Shown: positions 17,397-30,769 of the stretch, piece by piece | Position numbering within the stretch: the first letter of the stretch is position 1 | How the letters are laid out: each line of letters starts with the position of its first letter | NCBI RefSeq assembly: GCF_014840935.1 | Contig: NZ_CP062005.1 | Coordinates: 186,001-250,000, forward strand | From: Halomonas sp. YLGW01 | Lineage (GTDB): Bacteria > Pseudomonadota > Gammaproteobacteria > Pseudomonadales > Halomonadaceae | DNA: 64,000 bases | Direction of reading: 5' to 3' | The notes under the pieces: model-generated | What the model saw: only the letters and a program-made list of their open reading frames with translations | Databases searched by the model: none | Told to the model about the DNA's origin: nothing | Made by a program: the position numbers and the translations under genes

Positions 17397-18425
17397 ATGG
17401 ATATTACCGAATTGCTGGCATTCTCGGCAAAGCAGAACGCCTCGGACCTGCATATTTCCGCGGGCCTGCCGCCGATGATCCGGGTCGATGGGGACATTCG
17501 CCGGCTCAATGTGCCGGCCATGGACGATCGTGAGGTGCGCGCGCTGATCTACGACATCATGGGCGACAAGCAGCGCCGCGACTTCGAGGAGTTCCTGGAG
17601 ACGGACTTCTCCTTTGAGGTGCCGGGCGTGTCGCGCTTTCGTGTCAACGCCTTCCATCAGGGGCGCGGGGCGGCCGCGGTGATGCGTACCGTGCCCTCCG
17701 AGGTGCTGACCATGGAGGCGCTGGGCCTGGGCGAGGTCTTCCGCCGCATGGCCTCGTTGCCCCGTGGCCTGGTGCTGGTCACCGGCCCCACCGGCTCGGG
17801 CAAGAGTACCACCCTGGCCGCGATGATCGACTACATCAACGACACCCGTTATGACCATATCCTCACCATCGAGGACCCGGTGGAGTTCGTGCACCGCAGC
17901 AAGCGTTCCCTGATCAACCAGCGCGAGGTGCATCGTGATACCCAGGGCTTCGCCCCGGCGCTGCGCAGCGCCCTGCGCGAGGACCCGGACGTGATCCTGG
18001 TCGGCGAGCTCCGTGACCTGGAGACCATCCGCCTGGCCCTGACCGCCGCCGAGACCGGCCACCTGGTGTTCGGTACCCTGCACACCACCTCGGCGGCCAA
18101 GACCGTCGACCGCATCATCGATGTCTTCCCCGGGTCGGAGAAGGACATGGTGCGTTCGATGCTCTCGGAGTCGCTGCAGGGGGTGATCTCCCAGGCGCTG
18201 CTCAAGCGTCATGGCGGAGGACGGGTGGCGGCGCACGAGATCCTGGTGACGACCTCGGCGATTCGCAACCTTATCCGGGAAGACAAGGTGGCGCAGATCT
18301 ACTCGGCGATTCAGACCGGGGGCAACCTGGGCATGCAGACCCTGGATGCGTCGCTGGCGAGGCTGGTCAGCGATGGGGTCGTGGTGCGCGAGGAAGCTCA
18401 GGCCAAGGCCAAGGGCGCGATCTGA
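17397..18425 (+). CDS. pilT: Type IV pilus retraction ATPase PilT
   Basis: Hexameric ATPase that drives pilus retraction (twitching, DNA uptake). It is 342 residues, beginning MDITELLAFSAKQNASDLHIS. Walker A is GPTGSGKST, Walker B VILVGELRD, and the His box HLVFGTLHT. The C-terminal AIRNLIRE motif, needed for retraction in P. aeruginosa PilT, is present. A purine-rich AGGGAGTAGGGGG precedes the ATG at 17397. pilU follows after 50 bp, so the pair is likely one operon. Confidence 0.97.
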   Translation: MDITELLAFSAKQNASDLHISAGLPPMIRVDGDIRRLNVPAMDDREVRALIYDIMGDKQRRDFEEFLETDFSFEVPGVSRFRVNAFHQGRGAAAVMRTVPSEVLTMEALGLGEVFRRMASLPRGLVLVTGPTGSGKSTTLAAMIDYINDTRYDHILTIEDPVEFVHRSKRSLINQREVHRDTQGFAPALRSALREDPDVILVGELRDLETIRLALTAAETGHLVFGTLHTTSAAKTVDRIIDVFPGSEKDMVRSMLSESLQGVISQALLKRHGGGRVAAHEILVTTSAIRNLIREDKVAQIYSAIQTGGNLGMQTLDASLARLVSDGVVVREEAQAKAKGAI

Positions 18426-18475
18426 GTCCGCCGCGGTGATATCTCCCCCTTCGAACAGCGAACAGGCAGGACGTC

Positions 18476-19612
18476 ATGAAAGCGAACGAATGGTTGCAGC
18501 AGTTGCTCGAGATCATGATCGAGAAGCAAGCCTCGGATCTGCTGATATCGGTAAATGCCCCGCCGTCTCTCAAGACGGCCGGCCAGCTCACGCCGCTGGG
18601 GGAGCAGGTGCTCTCGCCGGCCCAGGTCGCCGAGCTGGTCAAGGCCGCCCTGCCGCCGGCCCAGCGCGAGCGCTTCGCGGCCGAGCAGGAGGCCAATTTC
18701 GCGCTGAGCCTGCCCGGGCGGGGGCGTTTTCGTGTCAGCGCTTTCCAGCAGCGTAACCAGCCGGCCATGGTGTTGCGGCGGATCTCCTTCGAGATTCCGC
18801 GCTTCGAGACCCTGAACCTGCCGCCGAGCCTGGCCGAGCTGGCCAATGCAAAGCGCGGCCTGGTGCTGGTGGTCGGGGGCACCGGCACCGGCAAGTCGAC
18901 GACCCTGGCCTCGATGATCCAGCAGCGCAACGAGACCCAGTGCGGTCACATCATCAGCATCGAGGATCCGATCGAGTACGTGCATCCGCACAAGAAGTCG
19001 ATCATCAATCAGCGGGAAGTCGGCATCGACACCGAGTCCTTCGAGGTGGCGCTGAAGAATACCCTGCGCCAGGCTCCGGACGTGATCCTGATCGGCGAGA
19101 TCCGCAGCCGCAAGACCATGGAGCATGCGCTGACCTTCGCCGAGACCGGGCATTTGTGCCTGGCGACCCTGCATGCCAACAACGCCAACCAGGCGCTGGA
19201 TCGGATCATCAACTTCTTTCCCGCTGAGCGACATGACCAGGTATGGCTCGACCTGTCGTTGAACCTGAAGGCGATCGTCGCCCAGCAACTGCTGCCGACG
19301 GTGGATCGCAGCCGTCGGGCGGCGATCGAGATCCTGCTGCGCTCGCCGCTGATCAGCGACCTGATCCGCAAGGGCGATGTCAGCGAGATCAAGAACATCA
19401 TGGCGCGCTCCCGGGACATGGGCATGCAGACCTTCGATCAGGCGCTCTTCGATCTGTACAAGGAGGGCGTGATCAGCGAGGACATCGCCATGGTGCATGC
19501 CGACTCGGCCAACGATCTGCGCATGATGATCAAGTTTGCCGATGAAGGCGGCGTGGCCGACGCCCAGGGCGCCGGCAAGCACTTCGAGCTGCGAAGCGGC
19601 GATGATTTCTAG
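18476..19612 (+). CDS. pilU: PilT-dependent retraction ATPase PilU
   Basis: A PilT paralogue of 378 residues that assists retraction in a PilT-dependent way. Walker A is GGTGTGKST, Walker B VILIGEIRS, and the His box HLCLATLHANNANQALDRII. The C-terminus is longer than in PilT, as is usual for PilU. The pilus fibre and assembly genes are not in this window. A 121-bp tail region separates it from the convergent anmK; no clear terminator was found there. Confidence 0.96.
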   Translation: MKANEWLQQLLEIMIEKQASDLLISVNAPPSLKTAGQLTPLGEQVLSPAQVAELVKAALPPAQRERFAAEQEANFALSLPGRGRFRVSAFQQRNQPAMVLRRISFEIPRFETLNLPPSLAELANAKRGLVLVVGGTGTGKSTTLASMIQQRNETQCGHIISIEDPIEYVHPHKKSIINQREVGIDTESFEVALKNTLRQAPDVILIGEIRSRKTMEHALTFAETGHLCLATLHANNANQALDRIINFFPAERHDQVWLDLSLNLKAIVAQQLLPTVDRSRRAAIEILLRSPLISDLIRKGDVSEIKNIMARSRDMGMQTFDQALFDLYKEGVISEDIAMVHADSANDLRMMIKFADEGGVADAQGAGKHFELRSGDDF

Positions 19613-19733
19613 GCATCATGACTTCCAGGCACTGGCCTCAAGCGTCTGAACTACGGGCGTGATGCCCCTGCATCGGCAAAGGTGCGGGGCGCCTCCTGTC
19701 CCGGGGGCTTTGTCCAGGTGCGGCTCGTGCGTC

Positions 19734-20891
19734 TCAGGCCGAATAGACGCCGCCCAGCACCCGGTGACCGGCGGCGCCGGTCACCGCCGGCAGGTTGCCG
19801 GGCAGGCCGTCGAGCCTTCGCCAGGCCAGCCAGGCGAAGGCGCCGGCCTCCAGCCAGTCGGCGCTCCAGCCATCCTGGCCGATGGCGCCGATCTCGGTCT
19901 GCGGCAGTCGCCTGGCCAGCCGGGCGAGCAGGTCGACGTTGCGGGCGCCGCCGCCGCAGGGCAGCAGCCGTGCGGGGGGCGGGGTGTTGAATTGAGTCAT
20001 GGCCTGCGCGATGCCGCCGGCGACGCTGGCGGCGGTCAGCTCGGCTAGGGTGGCCTGCACGTCCTGGGGGGCTTCGTCGCCGGTCAGCCGGGCCTCCAGC
20101 CAGGGCAGGTGGAAGGTCTCGCGGCCGGTGCTCTTGGGCGGTGGGTTGGCGAAGAAGGGATCGGCGAGTAGGCGGGCGAGCAGCGGCTCGATGACGCGAC
20201 CGCCGGCCGCCCAGGCGCCGTCGGCATCGAAGGGCGCATTCCGATGGCGCTGGTGCCATGCATCCAGCAGCACGTTGGCCGGGCCGGTGTCGAAGCCGAT
20301 CACCGCGGCGTCGCTTGCCGTGGGGGGCAGCAGGGTCAGGTTGGCGAAACCGCCCAGGTTGAGCACCAGCTGCCAGTCGTGGGGATGACGAAACAGGGCG
20401 GCATGGAAGGCGGGCGCCAGAGGGGCGGCCTGTCCGCCTGCAGCCAGGTCGCGGCGGCGAAAGTCGGCGACCACCGAACAGCCGGTCAGCTCGGCGAGCA
20501 GACTGGGGTTATCCAGCTGCAGAGTATAGGGGGCGCCTGCTTCCTTGCCGGGGTGCCCGAGCGGCGCATGCTCGATGGTCTGGCCATGGCTGCCGATGGC
20601 CGCGACGGCGGAGGCCGGCGTCGCGCTCGCCGCCAGCAGCTCGTCCACGGCGTGAGCCTGCAGGCGGCAGAAGGCATCCTCGGCCCGGGCCAGGTCCGCG
20701 AAACGCACCGCGTCCGCATGGCACAGGTCGAGTAGCCGGGCGCGCAGCGTCGCCGGCATGGGAACCGCGTGGCTGGCCAGCAGGCGAGGGACGCGTTCGT
20801 TGCCATCCGGGCCCGGCTCGCCGCATTCGACCAGGGCCGCGTCGATACCGTCGAGGCTGGTCCCGGACATCAAGCCGATCAACAGTGGCAT
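19734..20891 (-). CDS. anmK: Anhydro-N-acetylmuramic acid kinase
   Basis: Phosphorylates and opens 1,6-anhydro-MurNAc during cell-wall recycling. It is 385 residues. The N-terminal LIGLMSGTSLDGIDAALVE is diagnostic, followed by IGSHGQTIEH, NLGGFANLTLL, FDTGPANVLLD and a C-terminal PCGGGARNVDLLARL. The ATG at 20891 has AGGGAG upstream at normal spacing; a TTG 10 codons earlier is less likely. It is divergent from tyrS. Confidence 0.96.
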   Translation of the reverse strand: MPLLIGLMSGTSLDGIDAALVECGEPGPDGNERVPRLLASHAVPMPATLRARLLDLCHADAVRFADLARAEDAFCRLQAHAVDELLAASATPASAVAAIGSHGQTIEHAPLGHPGKEAGAPYTLQLDNPSLLAELTGCSVVADFRRRDLAAGGQAAPLAPAFHAALFRHPHDWQLVLNLGGFANLTLLPPTASDAAVIGFDTGPANVLLDAWHQRHRNAPFDADGAWAAGGRVIEPLLARLLADPFFANPPPKSTGRETFHLPWLEARLTGDEAPQDVQATLAELTAASVAGGIAQAMTQFNTPPPARLLPCGGGARNVDLLARLARRLPQTEIGAIGQDGWSADWLEAGAFAWLAWRRLDGLPGNLPAVTGAAGHRVLGGVYSA

Positions 20892-21027
20892 GCTCGTCTC
20901 CCTGATAGATGCGGTGCTCAACCGATTGAGCTGGTCATGCTACCATCTGCCCCCATCATGAGGCCTGCCCCGGATGTAGAAGGGGCTCTATCTGGCGATC
21001 CACAGCTTTAAGGGGAGAACGGTAACG

Positions 21028-22227
21028 ATGTCCGACGTCGCTGATGCGCTGGCGCTGCTTGAGCGCGGCACCCACGAGATTCTGCTGGCCGATGAGCTCA
21101 AGGAGAAGCTTGCATCCGGTCGCCCCCTGCGCATCAAGGCCGGCTTCGATCCGACCGCGCCGGACCTGCACCTGGGTCACAGCGTGCTGCTGACCAAGAT
21201 GCGCCAGTTTCAGGATCTCGGTCATCAGGTGATCTTCCTGATCGGCGATTTCACCGGGCGTATCGGTGATCCCACCGGCAAGAACGTCACCCGCAAGCCG
21301 CTCACCGAGGAAGAGGTCAAGGCCAACGCCGAGACCTACAAGGCACAGGTCTTCAAGATCCTCGACCCTGAGAAGACCGAGGTACGCTTCAACGCCGAAT
21401 GGTTCTCCGCCATGAACGCCGCCGACATGATCGAGCTGGCCGGCCAGAGCACCGTGGCGCGCATGCTGGAGCGCGACGACTTCGAGAAGCGCTATCGGGG
21501 CGGGCAGGCGATCTCCATCCACGAGTTCCTCTACCCGCTGGTGCAGGGTTACGACTCCGTGGCCCTGGAGGCCGACGTGGAGCTCGGCGGCACCGATCAG
21601 AAGTTCAATCTGCTGATGGGGCGCGAGCTGCAGAAACACTTCGGCCAGTCGCCGCAGGTGGTGATCACCATGCCGTTGCTGGAGGGGCTGGATGGCGTGC
21701 AGAAGATGTCCAAGTCGCTGGGCAACTATGTCGGCGTCGATGACGCGCCGGGCACCATGTTCAACAAGCTGGTGTCGATGCCCGACAGCCTGATGTGGCG
21801 TTACTTCGAGCTCTTGTCGCTGAAGTCCAACGAGGAAATCGAGGCGCTCAAGCGCGATGTCGAGCAAGGGGCCAACCCGCGTGACATCAAGATGGTGCTG
21901 GCGCGCGAGCTGGTCGGTCGTTATCACGGCGAAGAGGCGGCGGCCAACGCCCACAAGTCCGCCGGCAATCAGCTGGCCGATGGCGAGCTGCCCGAGGACC
22001 TGCCCGAAGTGCACGTCGACTTCGAGGGCAGCGACAAGGCGCCGATCGCCGCGGTGCTCAACCGCTCGGGGCTCGCCAACAATAGCGCCCAGGCTAAGGA
22101 CATGCTCGGCAACGGGCGGGTCAAGGTCGATGGAGAAGTGGTGGCGCGCGATCATATGCTGGAAACCGGCGCGAGTTATGTGATCCAGGCCGGCAAGAAG
22201 CGCTATGCCCGGGTGATCCTCGCCTGA
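21028..22227 (+). CDS. tyrS: Tyrosyl-tRNA synthetase
   Basis: Charges tRNA-Tyr. It is 399 residues, with the HIGH motif as HLGH in [10 protein letters not shown], the KMSKS motif intact in [12 protein letters not shown], and a C-terminal S4 RNA-binding domain (about 335-399, with RVKVDGEVV). This is the longer TyrZ-like class found in Pseudomonas. AAGGGGAGA precedes the ATG. The cognate tRNA-Tyr gene lies at 30409 in the same window. Confidence 0.97.
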   Translation: MSDVADALALLERGTHEILLADELKEKLASGRPLRIKAGFDPTAPDLHLGHSVLLTKMRQFQDLGHQVIFLIGDFTGRIGDPTGKNVTRKPLTEEEVKANAETYKAQVFKILDPEKTEVRFNAEWFSAMNAADMIELAGQSTVARMLERDDFEKRYRGGQAISIHEFLYPLVQGYDSVALEADVELGGTDQKFNLLMGRELQKHFGQSPQVVITMPLLEGLDGVQKMSKSLGNYVGVDDAPGTMFNKLVSMPDSLMWRYFELLSLKSNEEIEALKRDVEQGANPRDIKMVLARELVGRYHGEEAAANAHKSAGNQLADGELPEDLPEVHVDFEGSDKAPIAAVLNRSGLANNSAQAKDMLGNGRVKVDGEVVARDHMLETGASYVIQAGKKRYARVILA

Positions 22228-22266
22228 CGCGAACCGGTCTCCGGCCTCTACCTTATAAGCTACCGA

Positions 22267-22290
22267 AACGCCCGCCCCTGTGCGGGCGTT
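22267..22290 (+). terminator. tyrS terminator hairpin
   Basis: A perfect 9-bp stem (AACGCCCGC at 22267-22275 with GCGGGCGTT at 22282-22290) is followed by GTCGTCTCT. The T content is weak but the hairpin is well placed, 40 bp after the tyrS stop. Confidence 0.6.
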
Positions 22291-22507
22291 GTCGTCTCTG
22301 GCGCTTCTGCTTACCCACACCCGGTTGGTCGCCCTGATCTATCCACAACCCTTCTTCATCTTTTTGAAAGAAAGGGGTTGTACCGCTCCGCGATAATCCG
22401 TAAAGTACGCATCCGCTGCCGCCGACGAGCAAACGTCGGATGCGGTGAAGAGTGTTGGAAGTACTTGTTTTTGTTTAGGTTTTTCGAATCGCTCGGCGAT
22501 ATCGGGA
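22291..22507. other. Region upstream of the rrn promoters
   Basis: No gene is supported. It holds two inverted repeats: ACAACCC/GGGTTGT (22345-22351 with 22375-22381) and GCATCCG/CGGATGC (starting near 22408 and ending near 22443). AT-rich tracts at about 22355-22375 and 22462-22490 lie upstream of the first promoter and could act as UP-element or Fis-type sites. Confidence 0.35.
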
Positions 22508-22535
22508 TTGACAAAAACACCGGAAACGGTAGAAT
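22508..22535 (+). promoter_or_regulatory. rrn promoter P1
   Basis: Perfect -35 TTGACA (22508-22513), 16-bp spacer, -10 TAGAAT (22530-22535). A T-rich tract lies upstream. The discriminator is GC-rich (GCTCC), which fits ppGpp/DksA control. Confidence 0.75.
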
Positions 22536-22609
22536 GCTCCTCCACTCGATCGGCGCTCAACTCGCCGCTGGTTCGCTCGGTCATCTAGAGTGAGCAACAA
22601 CAGCAAGGG

Positions 22610-22637
22610 TTGACATTCACTGCCGATTCAGTAGAAT
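22610..22637 (+). promoter_or_regulatory. rrn promoter P2
   Basis: TTGACA (22610-22615), 16-bp spacer and TAGAAT (22632-22637), the same boxes and spacing as P1, 102 bp downstream. The discriminator is ACGCC. Transcripts would start near 22644. Confidence 0.8.
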
Positions 22638-22710
22638 ACGCCTTCCTCGCAGGGCGCCGGCCGAACGGCCAGGCAGATGCGGGATGCTCCACTCTCTAAG
22701 AGCTCGGAGC

Positions 22711-22722
22711 TGCTCTTTAACA
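22711..22722 (+). promoter_or_regulatory. rrn antitermination boxA (16S leader)
   Basis: TGCTCTTTAACA matches the boxA consensus that loads NusB/S10. Just before it GCTCC...GGAGC (about 22686-22710) can form the boxB-like stem. Confidence 0.85.
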
Positions 22723-22895
22723 ATCGATCAGATAATTCATGTGGGCGCTTGTCGATGAAGGGGTGATCAGTCACCGATACTTCAAGGCAAGCGACTCGTC
22801 AAAGGAAGCCATTTCGGCTGACTTTTTGAGACGTTTGAACCTTGAGCCAAGTTTGGTCTGCTTCTTTCTTCGGAAAGGTAAGACCGTATGATTTT

Positions 22896-24436
<1,541 letters not shown>

Positions 24437-24535
24437 ATCGACGACTCGCCTCTTCTCGGCAAGTGTCCACAATGAATTATCTGATCGGCCAGAGCATAAG
24501 ACTGTTTGGGTCGCGGACCCAGTGGTTAGTAAGCC

Positions 24536-24612
<77 letters not shown>

Positions 24613-24628
24613 ATGTTTACTTGTCAGA

Positions 24629-24704
24629 GGGGCCTTAGCTCAGCTGGGAGAGCGCCTGCCTTGCACGCAGGAGGTCAGCGGTTCGATCCCGCTAGGCTCC
24701 ACCA
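24629..24704 (+). tRNA. tRNA-Ala (TGC)
   Basis: 76 nt including CCA. The anticodon TGC sits in CTTGCACG. The acceptor stem carries the G3-U70 pair that identifies alanine tRNA (GGGGCCT against AGGCTCC). Confidence 0.97.
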
Positions 24705-24729
24705 TCCCAACACAGTCACCTGTGAGTCC

Positions 24730-24791
24730 ACAGTCACAAACCTATCATCACAAATGATGATGTCGGGTTTGTGACTGTCGGTTCGACAGTC
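24730..24791 (+). other. Competing hairpins before the 23S boxA
   Basis: ACAGTCACAAACC (24730-24742) pairs perfectly over 13 bp with GGTTTGTGACTGT (24766-24778), enclosing an inner TCATCA/TGATGA stem. The GACTGTC part of the right arm (24773-24779) can instead pair with GACAGTC (24785-24791), giving a boxB-like stem directly before boxA. The two folds exclude each other. Confidence 0.6.
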
Positions 24792-24802
24792 GCTCTTTAA
24801 CA
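24790..24802 (+). promoter_or_regulatory. rrn antitermination boxA (23S leader)
   Basis: TCGCTCTTTAACA, nearly the same as the 16S leader boxA, lies in the spacer after the alanine tRNA. Confidence 0.8.
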
Positions 24803-24916
24803 ATATGAATCATGCTGACAAACGTTTCTTCCGAGAGGAAGAAGCACGAGATACGTCTCAAGCGTATCCGGCAATTGTCGTGACGTCATCGCGGATCAGA
24901 CCCTTTCGGGTTATAT

Positions 24917-27801
<2,885 letters not shown>

Positions 27802-27915
27802 TATAACCCCAAGGGGTCTGCGCATGACGCGCACAATTGACGGATACGCGAGACGCATCTCGTCAGCATGATTTCATATTGCGATGAGCCGCCACGGCGA
27901 CTCATCAACCCGTTT

Positions 27916-28034
27916 CGCCTGACGACCATAGCGAGCGTGAACCACCCGATCCCATGCCGAACTCGGAAGTGAAACCGCTTAGCGCCGATGGTAGTGTGGA
28001 GCTTCTCCATGCGAGAGTAGGTCATCGTCAGGCA
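27916..28034 (+). rRNA. rrf: 5S ribosomal RNA
   Basis: About 119 nt. GCCTGACG at the 5' end pairs with CGTCAGGC at the 3' end. The conserved CCCATGCCGAACTCGGAAGTGAAAC and GCGCCGATGGTAGTG blocks are present. Confidence 0.96.
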
Positions 28035-28045
28035 CTTATTCAGAG

Positions 28046-28078
28046 AAAACCCCGGTCTCCCAGAGGCCGGGGTTTTTT
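28046..28078 (+). terminator. rrn terminator T1
   Basis: The AAAACCCCGG and CCGGGGTTTT arms form a stem with a CTC/GAG extension and end in a six-T run, right after 5S. Confidence 0.9.
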
Positions 28079-28483
28079 CATGTCTGGACGGTCGACAACG
28101 CTCCTCCAGACCGCTCCCCAGCAGGGCGCCGAGGCATCGCTGTGGTGCGCTGGCCTGATCTTTCCTGACCTTGCTCAGACGATTCTCTTGAACCCCGGCC
28201 GCTAACGCGGGCCGGGGTTTTTGGTATCTGCCTACTCATGCATGAGCTGCATGCGCGTGGGCGTCAGGCCTCAAGGCGTAGAAAAGGGCCGTCTGCCGTT
28301 TTTCAGCTTGCCTCTGGTGCTGCCTCCGGTTTGGCTGGCAGTGTCAGTCGTCGGATTGTTGTTCGTATGAGCGGCTCGTTCACTCATCGGCTTGAGCAGG
28401 GGAGGGCGCAACTTTGGTCGAGAAGATTTCCGGGGGCAGCAGCCATCCGCTAGAATGGCGGTTTTTGCGGCGGGAAGGTGCGC
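28079..28483. other. Intergenic region between rrn and birA
   Basis: It contains the second terminator (28191-28222) and, at 28451-28456, a TAGAAT that may be the birA -10 box; no good -35 is seen. No protein gene is supported; open frames here are not family-like. Confidence 0.4.
28191..28222 (+). terminator. rrn terminator T2
   Basis: A perfect 10-bp stem (AACCCCGGCC at 28191-28200 with GGCCGGGGTT at 28210-28219) ends in a five-T run, about 110 bp after T1. Confidence 0.85.
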
Positions 28484-29464
28484 ATGACCATCGGTGAACT
28501 GATTCGCTTGTTGAGTGACGGTGACTTTCACTCCGGCGAGCAGTTGGGTGAGCGTCTGGGCGTATCCCGTACTGCGGTGTGGAAGCAGCTCAAGAAGCTC
28601 GAGGCAATGGATATCCCTCTGGAGGCAGTCAAGGGGTTGGGTTATCGCCTGGCCGATCCCATCGAACTGCTGGACGGGCCGGCGATCGTCGCCGAACTCT
28701 CCCGTGATAGTCGCCAGCGACTGACGCGGCTGTTCATCGAAGAGAGCCTGCCCTCGACCAACCGTTACCTGCGAGAGCGGTTCGAGCAGGGCGCCGGTCA
28801 TGGAGAGGTCTGTCTGAGCGAGGCGCAGAGTGCCGGGCGTGGGCGCCGGGGACGCGCCTGGGCCTGCCCCTGGGGGCGCGGACTGCTGCTGTCGCTGGGC
28901 TGGCGGTTCGAGTCCGGCGCCGCGGCCCTGGAGGGCTTGAGTCTGGCTGTGGGGGTCGCGCTTGCCGAGGTGCTTGAGCGCCATGGCGTCGAGGTGGCGC
29001 TCAAGTGGCCTAATGATGTCCTGGTGCTAGGCCAGGGCCCGTCCCGGAAGCTCGCCGGCATCCTGCTCGAGGTCAGCGGCGACCTGTCGGGGCCCTGTGA
29101 GGTGGTGATCGGACTCGGCATCAATGTCTCTCTCCCCGAGGCCATGCGTCAGGACATCGATCAGCCCGTCGCGGCGGTGCATGATCAGCAGCCCGACGTT
29201 ACCCGTAACCGTCTGGCGGCGGACCTCATCGATGCCCTGCTGGTCCTGCTGCCGCGTTTCGAGGCTGAGGGCTTCGGGGCCTGGCAGAAAGCCTGGAACG
29301 CGCGTCATGCTCACGCCGGCCAGGCCATCGATATCATTCAGGGGTCGCGTCGCCAGTCAGCGGTAGCTGAGGGGGTCGATACTGCCGGTAACCTGATCGT
29401 GTGGCAGGACGGAGAGCGCCAGTCCTTGGCGAGCGGTGAAATCAGCGTGCGTGGCCATTCATGA
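28484..29464 (+). CDS. birA: Biotin-protein ligase / biotin operon repressor
   Basis: Attaches biotin to the carboxyl carrier protein of acetyl-CoA carboxylase, and with its DNA-binding domain can repress biotin genes. It is 326 residues. The N-terminal winged helix (about 14-60) has SGEQLGERLGVSRTAVWKQLKKLE. The catalytic domain has the biotinyl-AMP loop AGRGRRGRAW, LKWPNDVLV and the KLAGILLEV strand. The ATG at 28484 has GGGAAGG 6 bp upstream; the nearer GTG at 28478 lies too close to it. It overlaps coaX by ATGA. Confidence 0.96.
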   Translation: MTIGELIRLLSDGDFHSGEQLGERLGVSRTAVWKQLKKLEAMDIPLEAVKGLGYRLADPIELLDGPAIVAELSRDSRQRLTRLFIEESLPSTNRYLRERFEQGAGHGEVCLSEAQSAGRGRRGRAWACPWGRGLLLSLGWRFESGAAALEGLSLAVGVALAEVLERHGVEVALKWPNDVLVLGQGPSRKLAGILLEVSGDLSGPCEVVIGLGINVSLPEAMRQDIDQPVAAVHDQQPDVTRNRLAADLIDALLVLLPRFEAEGFGAWQKAWNARHAHAGQAIDIIQGSRRQSAVAEGVDTAGNLIVWQDGERQSLASGEISVRGHS

Positions 29465-30300
29465 TTCTGGACCTGGATATTGGCAACACCCTGTCGAAGT
29501 GGCGTCTCAAGGACAGCGTGAACAGCGAGATCCGTTCCCGCGGCGCGGTCTGGACGCGCGAAGAGTGGCGTCCCGGCTCGGATATTCCCGACCTGGATGT
29601 GGTGAGGGCGGTGCGGATCTCCAGCGTAGCCCGTCAGAAGGTGCTCAAGGAAACCGTCGAGCTCCTGCGGCATGAGGTCGGCGTGGTGCACGTGGCCAGG
29701 CCGGTCCGAGAGGCGCTGGGGGTGGTCAACGGCTACGACGACCCTGGTCGGCTCGGCGTGGACCGTTGGCTGGGAGCCCTGGCCAGCTACCATCTGGCCG
29801 GCGCCTGCTGCACGGTGGACTGTGGCAGTGCGATCACAATCGATTTCGTGCTGCCCGGCGGGCGCCATCTGGGTGGCTATATCCTGCCCGGCCTGCGGTT
29901 GATGAAGGAGAGTCTCAAGCTCGGGACCCGCAATGTGGCAATCGACCCGGACAGCGAGGCCGATGAGCTCTTGGCGCCGGGGTGCAATACCGTCGAGGCG
30001 GTCAATCATGGCATCTACATGGCCGCGGTCAGTGCCGTGAACCGGATCTATGGCGAAGTCTGCGATCGCGAGGGGGTGGCGCTGCCGCTGATTCTGACCG
30101 GCGGGGATGCGCGGGTGGTCTCTCGAGGGATCCGGGTGCCTCATGCCTTGTGGCCGGACATGGTCTATGGCGGCCTGGAGGCCTGTTTTCCGCAGACGGC
30201 CGCCGAGCGCGCGGGGCGCCTGTCAGGCGCACCTGAGGTGCCGGCGCCAGTAGCGCTGGAAAAAATTCGTGCAAGCCTTGCATTCTCCATGCTGCTTTGA
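29461..30300 (+). CDS. coaX: Type III pantothenate kinase
   Basis: The first step of CoA synthesis from pantothenate, which is made by the pan genes at 719-2764. It is 279 residues, with an ASKHA-type start ILDLDIGNTLSKWR, the phosphate-binding DDPGRLGVDRWLGAL, and CTVDCGSAITIDFV. Type III kinases are not inhibited by CoA (family knowledge). It overlaps birA by 4 bp, an arrangement shared with Pseudomonas. Confidence 0.95.
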   Translation: MILDLDIGNTLSKWRLKDSVNSEIRSRGAVWTREEWRPGSDIPDLDVVRAVRISSVARQKVLKETVELLRHEVGVVHVARPVREALGVVNGYDDPGRLGVDRWLGALASYHLAGACCTVDCGSAITIDFVLPGGRHLGGYILPGLRLMKESLKLGTRNVAIDPDSEADELLAPGCNTVEAVNHGIYMAAVSAVNRIYGEVCDREGVALPLILTGGDARVVSRGIRVPHALWPDMVYGGLEACFPQTAAERAGRLSGAPEVPAPVALEKIRASLAFSMLL

Positions 30301-30366
30301 CAAAATGCAGCGCGTTCGCAGGGCAAGCGTTACCGGGCCACGGTTCGGAAAAAGTTAGATAAGCGC

Positions 30367-30394
30367 TTGACATTGTTGCGAAAAGTGGTAGAAT
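30367..30394 (+). promoter_or_regulatory. Promoter of the Tyr-Gly-Thr tRNA operon
   Basis: TTGACA (30367-30372), 16-bp spacer, TAGAAT (30389-30394). Boxes and spacing equal the two rrn promoters. The tRNA begins 15 bp after the -10. Confidence 0.8.
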
Positions 30395-30407
30395 TTACCG
30401 CGTGATT

Positions 30408-30492
<85 letters not shown>

Positions 30493-30539
30493 GATTTAGC
30501 CGAAGCGCCTGTAGTCGATTCGGTGGTAAGAGCGGGCAG

Positions 30540-30613
<74 letters not shown>

Positions 30614-30634
30614 GTTTTTGCTGTAATGTGTTTC

Positions 30635-30709
30635 GCTCGTGTAGCTCAGGGGTAGAGCACACCCTTGGTAAGGGTGAGGTCGGCGGTTCAAATCCGCCCA
30701 CGAGCTCCA
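30635..30709 (+). tRNA. tRNA-Thr (GGT)
   Basis: 75 nt with CCA. The acceptor GCTCGTG pairs with CACGAGC, and the anticodon GGT sits in TTGGTAA. In E. coli and Pseudomonas a tufB gene follows this tRNA; here a terminator follows. Confidence 0.96.
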
Positions 30710-30714
30710 TATTA

Positions 30715-30748
30715 GAAAAGGCGAGCCACAAGCTCGCCTTTTCTTTTT
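30715..30748 (+). terminator. Terminator of the Tyr-Gly-Thr tRNA operon
   Basis: A 12-bp stem (GAAAAGGCGAGC at 30715-30726 with GCTCGCCTTTTC at 30732-30743) is followed by TTTTT. Confidence 0.9.
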
Positions 30749-30769
30749 CCTCCGGCGGCATGCTGGGGG

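Noticed and set aside
20956..22320. 454-codon open frame antisense to tyrS
   Set aside because: Shadow of tyrS, which has all synthetase motifs in the plus frame.
22339..22584. 81-codon minus-strand frame upstream of the rrn promoters
   Set aside because: It lies over the P1 promoter and AT-rich upstream elements, lacks a ribosome site and has no family-like sequence.
24437..24535. Extra tRNA or gene between 16S and tRNA-Ile
   Set aside because: No cloverleaf or open frame is present; it contains only the 16S 3' processing flank, including a TGTCCACA...AATTATCTGATCGG segment that mirrors the 16S leader.
28271..28984. Minus-strand frame over the birA upstream region and 5' half
   Set aside because: Low-complexity composition from GC bias; birA has a clear start and ribosome site on the other strand.
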